A stretch of DNA of 8,732 nt from an uncultured Gammaproteobacteria bacterium (GTDB taxonomy: Bacteria > Pseudomonadota > Gammaproteobacteria > Arenicellales > UBA868). Below are positions 1 through 5,178 of this stretch, in pieces; position 1 is the first letter of the stretch, and each line of letters starts with the position of its first letter. Below the pieces are notes generated by a model. It had not been told where the DNA came from and ran no database searches. It saw nothing but the letters and a program-made list of their open reading frames with translations. The stretch is taken from positions 1-8,732 of the forward strand of contig CAJXBY010000106.1 of NCBI GenBank assembly GCA_913051905.1. The letters run 5' to 3'. The position numbers and the translations under genes were made by a program.

Positions 1-39
1 AGCGTGTCCAGTCCGAGGTGAGCCGTGCCCAACAGTGTA

Positions 40-325
40 TCAATTTTCGCCGCTGAGAGTTCTGCAGCGACCGTCATCCGGCTCAGGAGCTGGCTCCAGT
101 TGGCTCTGGGCTTCGATCAGCTGCCATACAATGCCCCGGACGTCCTCGTCGCTTAGTCGGGCAGGCAGGTCCCCGCGTTGCTCACGAGTGAGACCCGCGG
201 TCAGTAGATGACTGGCGGAGGAGGTCACTGTCGCTTGCCGCCAGGGTCGGTTGAGCTGCGAGAATTAGCAGCATACCGACGAGTAACCCGATCAGAGGCA
301 CGCATTCAGACAATAGTGATTTCAT
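40..325 (-). pseudogene. Small exported protein gene, apparently frameshifted
   Basis: The ATG at 325 is preceded by GAGG about 6 nt upstream and opens a 47-aa frame (stop at 182-184). Its first 30 residues are a typical signal peptide: MKS start, a hydrophobic run of about 20 residues, and a cleavage-like Leu-Ala-Ala near residue 30. After about residue 34 the frame becomes unremarkable and stops. One frame over, a 62-codon stretch (40-228) reads as a soluble, charged segment with TREQRGDLPARLSDEDV and Trp-Gln-Leu helical character. That stretch has only a GTG with no ribosome site. The simplest reading is one secreted protein of about 95 aa broken by a single-base shift near 220-230. A sequencing error or two unrelated ORFs are also possible. 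No family is recognised and no function is assigned. Confidence 0.45.
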
Positions 326-492
326 CCTTAGCCTCAGTTCCAGACAGTGAGTGGTCTATTCATTACTCATAAAGATGCACAATCCGAGGAAACTATATAT
401 GGCACCCAACTATCGGACAAATTGCGTGCTGGCTAATCGGTTGTGATGGGACAGGGGAAGCGTATGACTGAGAGCCGGTCTGGCATTCCATT

Positions 493-518
493 CGGCGGGT
501 CAGGGCTTTTAGCCGCCG
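493..518 (-). terminator. GC hairpin across the stop codon of the 190-aa gene
   Basis: The arms CGGCGG (493-498) and CCGCCG (513-518) pair perfectly around a 14-nt loop that includes the TAA stop of the minus-strand gene. No run of U follows on the minus strand, so it is not a standard intrinsic terminator. It could act as a 3' mRNA stabiliser or be chance pairing in GC-rich DNA. Confidence 0.2.
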
Positions 519-1081
519 AGATTGATGCTGACAAAACCCTCTAGAATGATGCGCATATCGGCAACCGAGACGCCGTCGTTGTAGAACGGCTCAGCATAGA
601 TCCCGCAGACGAGTTTATGTACCTGTGGTTGTGATGCCGATTCCAGCCTCAAGGAATAGTTCATATTCACTGGTTGGTCTATGAGACCGCCAGCCAGTAG
701 CAGTCGTCGGGGAACGCGCAGGTCTTTCGATGCGTCAGCAAGCAGGTATTCGCGGCCGGCGCTCATCTCATTCTCGCGCCGCTGCCGGGTAATGTTAAAG
801 GTGTCTGCGAGGATCCGTGCAGGGTTCTTCATCTCTGAACGGGGGCGGCGCATTTGAAAAAAACAGTAAGGCTCGTAGGTGTGCCGGATCTTGTTGGCGG
901 TCTCGCCCTGCTGGATATAGATTCTCGACTTTCCGGCTTCGATCTCCAGATCTTGATGGAGCGTCACGGTTGAACCCGAGGGCAGTTTGAACCGTACCGA
1001 TGACTCGGTCCTGCTGGCAACCGACTGGCCGCTTGCCAGCAGGACCGTCAAAACCAGCGCAATAATCAATTTGAAGCGCAT
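509..1081 (-). CDS. Conserved-looking exported hypothetical protein, 190 aa
   Basis: The ATG at 1081 is chosen because AGGAGG lies 10 nt upstream; the longer GTG start at 1105 would translate the ribosome site itself. Residues 1-22 form a signal peptide (MRFK, hydrophobic core IIALVLTVLLA, cleavage after Ser-Val-Ala22), so the product is periplasmic or exported, with no later membrane helix. The mature part starts beta-rich (FKLPSGSTVTLHQDLEI, then AGKSRIYIQQG) and continues with a YEPYCFF segment holding Cys73. A second cysteine, Cys159, lies in HKLVCGIY, so one disulphide is likely. The middle (about 95-130) is charged and rich in Arg and Glu. The layout resembles exported hypothetical proteins seen in gammaproteobacteria, but I cannot name a domain. 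A 15-bp inverted repeat lies within codons 12-26. No enzymatic motif is visible. Confidence 0.75.
   Translation of the reverse strand: MRFKLIIALVLTVLLASGQSVASRTESSVRFKLPSGSTVTLHQDLEIEAGKSRIYIQQGETANKIRHTYEPYCFFQMRRPRSEMKNPARILADTFNITRQRRENEMSAGREYLLADASKDLRVPRRLLLAGGLIDQPVNMNYSLRLESASQPQVHKLVCGIYAEPFYNDGVSVADMRIILEGFVSINLGG
1006..1047 (-). repeat. Perfect 15-bp inverted repeat (hairpin) in signal-peptide codons
   Basis: Arm CGGTCCTGCTGGCAA (1006-1020) is exactly complementary to TTGCCAGCAGGACCG (1033-1047), with a 12-nt loop. In the mRNA of the 190-aa exported protein it spans codons 12-26, starting 35 nt into the reading frame. It therefore covers the end of the hydrophobic core and the cleavage site. 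Pairing ends at both outer edges in mismatches. This length of perfect pairing is unusual inside a coding region. Confidence 0.85.
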
Positions 1082-1091
1082 GAGATTCTCT

Positions 1092-1097
1092 CCTCCT
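1092..1097 (-). promoter_or_regulatory. Shine-Dalgarno site deciding the 1081 start
   Basis: AGGAGG on the minus strand lies 10 nt before the ATG at 1081. It is the strongest ribosome-binding match in this part of the window and rules out the upstream GTG at 1105 as the main start. Confidence 0.7.
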
Positions 1098-1230
1098 AAA
1101 GCCACAGAGTCTGGTCGGGTGCCGAATCCTTATTTTGGCAGATGAAAACCGGATCTGGGCTTGTCTGGAAATTGTTTGTCAAAGTTAAAGTTAAGGTATC
1201 GTGACTTGATCGGAACATTCTAAATCCTTG

Positions 1231-1398
1231 ATGAATTTTTACCGAAGGTTCGTATTCACTCTGATACTGCTGGCCGGTCTGGTTTCGGGCTCGGTTCTGG
1301 GGGACTGCGATGGTGGCAGCAGCGACTCGGGCACGCAGTCCTGTAGCACCTACAAGATCAAGGACGGTCAACTCTACTGGTTCTGTGGCGGGGACTGA
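1231..1398 (+). CDS. Small cysteine-containing exported peptide, 55 aa (possibly truncated by TGA)
   Basis: The ATG at 1231 opens a short frame with a clear signal peptide: MNFYRRF, then the hydrophobic stretch VFTLILLAGLVSGSVL. The mature tail has three cysteines (residues 26, 38, 52) among Gly, Ser and Asp, ending in the aromatic segment LYWFCGGD before TGA at 1396-1398. Cys26 follows Leu-Gly-Asp, not a proper lipobox, so lipidation is doubtful. There is no good Shine-Dalgarno site, which lowers confidence. The same frame stays open after the TGA to a second TGA at 1549-1551, and the extra 50 codons read protein-like (GQWEYQREATSEDNQKYCEV). The gene may be a nonsense-truncated version of a protein of about 106 aa. 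It is divergent from the 190-aa exported gene. The family is unknown. Confidence 0.5.
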   Translation: MNFYRRFVFTLILLAGLVSGSVLGDCDGGSSDSGTQSCSTYKIKDGQLYWFCGGD

Positions 1399-1473
1399 GG
1401 TCAGTGGGAATATCAGCGAGAAGCAACGTCCGAGGACAACCAAAAATACTGCGAAGTCTCGCAACTCAGTCGC

Positions 1474-1488
1474 AGCCCCGCGCGGGCT
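1474..1488 (+). terminator. Weak hairpin after the small exported peptide gene
   Basis: AGCCC and GGGCT pair around a 5-nt loop and are followed only by TTTA. The stem is short and the T run poor, so it is a weak terminator candidate for the plus-strand peptide gene. It also lies inside the open frame that continues past the TGA. Confidence 0.15.
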
Positions 1489-1512
1489 TTACCGGCCGAA
1501 CAGAAAGTGGCC

Positions 1513-1959
1513 TCAGCACAGCACCTCGAAATTTCGGTGCGTGGTGGTTGACCGGTCGACTGTCATCCGGACCTCCCAGGGTCCGATGAATGCACCCATC
1601 CCGATTGCCGGGTTGAAGGCGCTCAGTAGCGATGCTCCGGAAGGGGCATGCAATTTGAGCCAGACGGTGATGCGAATGCTGCCGGAGCTGTAAAATTCGT
1701 AGACCGTCTGTTCCTGGCGTTTGCCTGACGGATCGATCCAGTCAACGTTCAGCACGTGATCTCCGTCGGTCAATCCGCTGACATTAATCACTGCGTAGAT
1801 TTTGTCCGAGCAACGGAACACCCGGTCATTGGCAGTGACCGGTCGACCGTCAACGAGCGAAGCGGTGACGAATGCCTCGATCTGTGCGCCGGCAAGTGCC
1901 GTGTTGCTACCGGCCAAAACGATCAGAACGTAGAGGCAAAGGTACAGCAGGCGGCCCAC
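1513..1959 (-). CDS. Exported hypothetical protein, probable beta-sandwich, 148 aa
   Basis: The start is placed at the GTG at 1959, because from there residues 1-23 form a good signal peptide (MGRLLYLCLYVLIVLAGSN, cleavage after Ala-Leu-Ala23). Longer starts would add a charged tail overlapping the aminotransferase. A G-rich site (GGGGG) lies 5 nt upstream, and the aminotransferase stop is 16 nt away, so the two are probably one transcript. The mature part alternates short strands and turns: IYAVINVSGLTDGDHVL, NVDWIDPSGKRQEQ, IRITVWLKLHAP, then FIGPWEVRMTVD. It ends exactly in FEVLC. Cys50 and the terminal Cys148 could form a disulphide closing an immunoglobulin-like sandwich. This reads like a periplasmic accessory or ligand-binding domain with no catalytic motif. 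Its link to the aminotransferase may be only co-transcription. No named family is claimed. Confidence 0.7.
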   Translation of the reverse strand: MGRLLYLCLYVLIVLAGSNTALAGAQIEAFVTASLVDGRPVTANDRVFRCSDKIYAVINVSGLTDGDHVLNVDWIDPSGKRQEQTVYEFYSSGSIRITVWLKLHAPSGASLLSAFNPAIGMGAFIGPWEVRMTVDRSTTTHRNFEVLC

Positions 1960-1975
1960 GATCGCCCCCAGACCG

Positions 1976-3355
1976 TCAGGCAGCTTTGCGCAGCAATCCT
2001 TCTGTTTCAGCGACCGCTGCGCCCAGTTTGTCGAACAGCTCGTCGATCTGGGATGATTCAATGATTAGAGGCGGACAGATGCCGATGACGTCTCCGGGTA
2101 GTCCCCGTACGATCAGACCCCGCGCAAGGGCACTGGCAGCAAGTGCGGCCGCTGCCTTGGCCTCGACCGGAAACTGTGTCCGCGTGGCCTTGTCCTCGAC
2201 CAGTTCCAATGCAGCGATCAGACCGACACCACGCGCTTCTCCCACGATCGTACTGGTGGAGAGCTCTGCCAGGCGTTCCAGAAAATGCGGCGCCACGGAC
2301 TGAACGTGGCCGATCATGTCGCGCTCCTCGTAGATCTTCAGCGTCTCCAAAGCGACTGCCGAACACACGGGGTGACCCCCATAGGTGTATCCCATACCCA
2401 GGGCACCATGCTTACGACTCTGTTCTTTGAATACATCATAGATCTTGTCCGAGATCATCAGGGCCGAAATTGGTAGATAACCTGAGGACAGCTGCTTGGC
2501 ACAGGTCACCATGTCTGGCCTGATCCCGTAGGTGTCGCAGCCCCACATGTTGCCTGTTCGACCGAACCCGCAAATCACCTCGTCGGCCACCATCAGTACG
2601 TCGTACTTGTCCAGCACCGCTTGAATTTTCTGGAAGTAGCCGGCCGGAGGCAGAATCACCCCACCAGCCCCCATAACCGGTTCGGCCACGAAAGCCGCCA
2701 CGGTCTCGGGACCCTCGGCCAGAATCAGCTGCTCGAGACTGTCGGCCAGGCGGGTTGCAAACTGTTCTTCGGATTCACCCTTGTTGCCGAAACGGTAGAA
2801 ATTGGGGGTTTCGGTCTGAATCATCCGATCGAGCGGCAGGTCAAAGTCGTTCTGCATCAGTGGAATTGCTGTCAGGCTGCCACCTGCCACTGTCACGCCG
2901 TGATAACCGCGCAGTCTGGATATGATCTTCTTTTTTGCCGGCAGACCCCGACCGTTGTTGTAGTACCAGGCGAACTTTATGGCTGTGTCGATGGCTTCTG
3001 AGCCGGAGTTCAGGAAGAAGGCTCTGGCCATCGGTTTGGGAGCGATAGAAATCAACCGCTCCGAGAGTTCTATCACCGGTTCGGTCGAACGATGGGCAAA
3101 AGTGTGAGAGTACGGCAGATCGGCAAACTGACGGGTTGCTGCGTCGGCCAGGCGTGATTCAGAAAATCCGAGCGAGACACACCATAGTCCAGCCAGACCT
3201 TCCAGATACTGGTTGTCTTTATCGTCCCACACATAAACCCCCTCGCCTCGGGTAATGACCAGAGGGCCTTGCTCCTCATGGGCTGCGAGATTGGTGTAGG
3301 GATGGAGCGCGTACGCGATGTCCTTCTTTCTGTTGGTTTCCGCTTTGGATGTCAT
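1976..3355 (-). CDS. Class III omega-amino-acid:pyruvate aminotransferase
   Basis: This is a full-length (459 aa) fold-type I PLP enzyme of the omega-transaminase group that includes the Chromobacterium violaceum amine transaminase, taurine/beta-alanine:pyruvate and polyamine transaminases. Visible landmarks, in order: LEGLAGLWCVSLGF (51-64) in the active-site entrance; NSGSE (116-120), the phosphate-binding turn; YHG (151-153), which stacks on PLP; VADEV with Asp258, which binds the pyridine nitrogen; AKQLSSGY with Lys287, the Schiff-base lysine; and Arg417 in GLIVRG, at the position of the carboxylate-switching arginine of this group. The expected reaction moves an amino group from a beta- or omega-amino acid or amine to pyruvate, leaving a semialdehyde. 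The start ATG has AAGG 10 nt upstream. It is divergent from mmsA, which would consume malonate or methylmalonate semialdehyde. Beta-alanine or 3-aminoisobutyrate is therefore a plausible substrate, but the sequence does not prove it. Confidence 0.9.
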   Translation of the reverse strand: MTSKAETNRKKDIAYALHPYTNLAAHEEQGPLVITRGEGVYVWDDKDNQYLEGLAGLWCVSLGFSESRLADAATRQFADLPYSHTFAHRSTEPVIELSERLISIAPKPMARAFFLNSGSEAIDTAIKFAWYYNNGRGLPAKKKIISRLRGYHGVTVAGGSLTAIPLMQNDFDLPLDRMIQTETPNFYRFGNKGESEEQFATRLADSLEQLILAEGPETVAAFVAEPVMGAGGVILPPAGYFQKIQAVLDKYDVLMVADEVICGFGRTGNMWGCDTYGIRPDMVTCAKQLSSGYLPISALMISDKIYDVFKEQSRKHGALGMGYTYGGHPVCSAVALETLKIYEERDMIGHVQSVAPHFLERLAELSTSTIVGEARGVGLIAALELVEDKATRTQFPVEAKAAAALAASALARGLIVRGLPGDVIGICPPLIIESSQIDELFDKLGAAVAETEGLLRKAA

Positions 3356-3392
3356 GGCGTCTTTACCTTGGGTTCTGGGCAGTTCGTCAGCA

Positions 3393-3398
3393 GATATA
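3393..3398 (-). promoter_or_regulatory. Candidate -10 box for the aminotransferase
   Basis: TATATC on the minus strand lies about 32 nt before the predicted transcription start-to-ATG interval, giving a leader of about 30 nt. The matching -35 (TTAAGA, 18-nt spacer) is poor, so an activator may be needed. The GTCTT-A-AAGAC palindrome overlaps that -35 zone. Confidence 0.3.
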
Positions 3399-3610
3399 GC
3401 CTGCGGTGATCAAAAGTCTTAAAGACCCATTGTGCACTCAGCCGGTTACCGGAACAAGCAACACTTGTCCTGTGACTGCCAAACGACCACAATCCCGGTT
3501 GAAATGTTGCCGGGCGGGTTGAAAATGGACCGCTGGGCGGTGCCGCCAAGCTGTTCCGTCAGCACAGCGAGGACATCCCGGATCACCGAATCTAGACGGA
3601 CCAAGGAGAC

Positions 3611-3616
3611 AGGAGG
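3611..3616 (+). promoter_or_regulatory. Shine-Dalgarno site of mmsA
   Basis: AGGAGG lies 11 nt before the ATG at 3628. The match is strong although the spacing is at the long end. It supports 3628 as the start, and no better in-frame start lies nearby. Confidence 0.7.
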
Positions 3617-3627
3617 AAAAGCCGACC

Positions 3628-5145
3628 ATGGATGCGAAAGTCAAGCTGAATCTCAGCCACTTTATCAACGGACAGAGGGTCGACGGCACCAGTGGTCGTT
3701 TCGGAGAGGTCTACAATCCGGCACTTGGCGAGGTTGTCAAGCAGGTTCCGCTGGCTTCAGCGGCCGAGGTGCGGACGGCGATCGCCAGCGCGGCTGAAGC
3801 CTTTCCAGGTTGGGCCGAGACGCCACCTGCTCGTCGGGCGCAGGTTCTGTATCGCTACCGTGAGTTGCTCCATCAGCATATGGACGAGTTGGCCGAGATC
3901 GTATCCGAGGAGCACGGCAAGACGCTGGACGACGCCAAGGGCTCGATTACTCGGGGTTTAGAGGTCGTGGAGTTTGCCTGCGGCATCCCGCAGCTGCTCA
4001 AAGGCGAGTACTCCGAAGGGGTGGCGGCCGGCGTGGACTCCTGGAGCATGCGTCAGCCGGTCGGGGTCTGTGCCGGCATCACGCCGTTCAATTTTCCTGC
4101 CATGGTACCGATGTGGATGTTTCCAGTTGCCATTGCCTGCGGTAACACTTTCGTACTGAAGCCCTCCGAGCGTGATCCGTCCTGTTCGCTGCGTATGGCT
4201 GAACTGATGTCTGAAGCCGGGGCACCCGATGGAGTTCTCAACGTGGTCAACGGTGACAAGGAGGCGGTCGATACCCTGCTAGCAGATCCGACGGTACAGG
4301 CCATCAGTTTCGTCGGCTCGACCGCAGTGGGTGAGTACATTTACAGGACGGGTTGTGAGCACGGCAAGCGTGTCCAGGCGCTATGCGGAGCCAAGAATCA
4401 CATGGTCGTGATGCCCGATGCCGATATGGGGCAGGTGGTCGATGCTGTGATGGGTGCTGCCTACGGTTCGGCGGGCGAACGCTGTATGGCGGTATCGGTG
4501 GTTGTTGCTGTCGGGGACGATGCGGCCGACAGAATGCTTGAGCAGCTGACGCCGAGGATCCAGGCGCTCAAGGTCGGGGCCTACAGTCAGGCCGATACGG
4601 AAATGGGACCTGTGATCACACCGGATGCCCGGGAGCGTATCAGGGGCTACATCGACCAGGGTGTCGCCGAAGGCGCCGATCTGGTTGTCGATGGGCGGGA
4701 TGTCTCCGTGGCGGGTTACGAGAACGGCTGCTTTGTGGGGGCCACCATCTTTGATCGAGTCAGCCCGACCATGAAGATCTACACCGATGAGATTTTCGGA
4801 CCGGTACTGTCAGTGGTCAGGGCCGGAAGCTATGAAGAGGCGGTCGAACTGGTCAATGATCATGAATACGGTAATGGTACCGCGATCTTCACCCGTGATG
4901 GCGATGCTGCCCGTGACTTTACCCATCGGGTGCGTATTGGTATGGTCGGGGTCAATGTGCCCATCCCCGTACCGCTGGCTTTTCACAGCTTCGGCGGATG
5001 GAAGCGGTCGCTGTTCGGCGACCACTATATCCACGGGCCCGAGGGGGTGCGGTTTTACACTCGGATGAAAACGGTCACTACGCGATGGCCATCCGGCATC
5101 CGCGAAGGTGCGGTGTACAACTTCAAGGCCGGCGGCGAGCACTGA
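3628..5145 (+). CDS. mmsA: CoA-acylating methylmalonate/malonate-semialdehyde dehydrogenase
   Basis: This 505-aa protein has the full length of the MmsA/IolA branch of the aldehyde dehydrogenase superfamily. The enzyme oxidises methylmalonate semialdehyde to propionyl-CoA, or malonate semialdehyde to acetyl-CoA, with NAD+ and CoA and loss of CO2. The N-terminus LSHFINGQRVDG is typical. The Rossmann region contains ITPFNFPAMVPMWMFP with Asn154 of the oxyanion hole and LKPSERDP for cofactor binding. The segment CGAKNHMVVMPDA (253-265) replaces the ELGG glutamate of hydrolytic aldehyde dehydrogenases, as expected for the CoA-dependent branch. The nucleophile is Cys286 in SAGERCMA. DEIFGPVLSV (387-396) and the C-terminal FGGWKRSLFGDHYIHGPEGVRFYTR complete the family signature. 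It is cytoplasmic. Opposed transcription with the aminotransferase suggests co-regulation, and a downstream beta-hydroxyacid dehydrogenase could provide a second source of semialdehyde. Valine, inositol, beta-alanine or pyrimidine catabolism all use this enzyme. Confidence 0.93.
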   Translation: MDAKVKLNLSHFINGQRVDGTSGRFGEVYNPALGEVVKQVPLASAAEVRTAIASAAEAFPGWAETPPARRAQVLYRYRELLHQHMDELAEIVSEEHGKTLDDAKGSITRGLEVVEFACGIPQLLKGEYSEGVAAGVDSWSMRQPVGVCAGITPFNFPAMVPMWMFPVAIACGNTFVLKPSERDPSCSLRMAELMSEAGAPDGVLNVVNGDKEAVDTLLADPTVQAISFVGSTAVGEYIYRTGCEHGKRVQALCGAKNHMVVMPDADMGQVVDAVMGAAYGSAGERCMAVSVVVAVGDDAADRMLEQLTPRIQALKVGAYSQADTEMGPVITPDARERIRGYIDQGVAEGADLVVDGRDVSVAGYENGCFVGATIFDRVSPTMKIYTDEIFGPVLSVVRAGSYEEAVELVNDHEYGNGTAIFTRDGDAARDFTHRVRIGMVGVNVPIPVPLAFHSFGGWKRSLFGDHYIHGPEGVRFYTRMKTVTTRWPSGIREGAVYNFKAGGEH

Positions 5146-5162
5146 TTATCCAGGACGCCGTC

Positions 5163-5178
5163 AATCGTGCGCACGGTT
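5163..5178. terminator. Weak symmetric hairpin between convergent mmsA and tcuA
   Basis: The 31-nt gap contains the perfect palindrome CGTGCGCACG (5166-5175), extended by a wobble and two A-T pairs to 5163-5178. Placed between two convergent stops it could slow transcription from both sides. It has no loop and no T run, so intrinsic termination is doubtful. Confidence 0.2.

Larger units (their letters stand above)
3356..3627. promoter_or_regulatory. Divergent control region between aminotransferase and mmsA
   Basis: This 272-bp gap must hold promoters for both divergent genes. It contains two perfect 11-bp palindromes, GTCTT-A-AAGAC (3416-3426) and CCGGT-T-ACCGG (3442-3452), with centres 26 bp apart. 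It also has ACAAG-N5-CTTGT (3454-3468), a direct repeat GGTTGAAA at 3497-3504 and 3517-3524 exactly 20 bp apart, and the dyad GGCGG-TG-CCGCC (3536-3547). This is more symmetry than plain spacer DNA usually shows and suggests a regulator-controlled promoter pair. No regulator gene is in the window, and the binding protein is unknown. Confidence 0.45.

Noticed and set aside
1160..1205. Divergent sigma70 promoter with TTGTCA or TTGACA between the 190-aa gene and the small peptide
   Set aside because: Good -35-like hexamers exist on both strands but no acceptable -10 at 16-18 bp was found, so no promoter is called.
1396..1440. Selenocysteine insertion at the TGA of the small exported gene
   Set aside because: The only nearby stem (GTCC/GGAC at 1428-1437) has a 2-nt loop, which is not a workable bacterial SECIS; readthrough is kept only as a remote option.
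1096..1464. 122-codon minus-strand open frame with a hydrophobic start
   Set aside because: It overlaps the plus-strand signal-peptide ORF and the ribosome site of the 190-aa gene, and its sequence after the start is low in protein character.
1310..1693. 127-codon plus-strand open frame
   Set aside because: Rich in Arg, Ser, Thr and Pro as expected from reading GC-rich genes out of frame; it is antisense to the 148-aa exported gene.
1549..1852. Near-identical 17-mers TGACCGGTCGAC(T/C)GTCA at 1549-1565 and 1836-1852
   Set aside because: Both lie within one coding gene and encode different residues; the shared part is mostly a short palindrome, so chance is sufficient.
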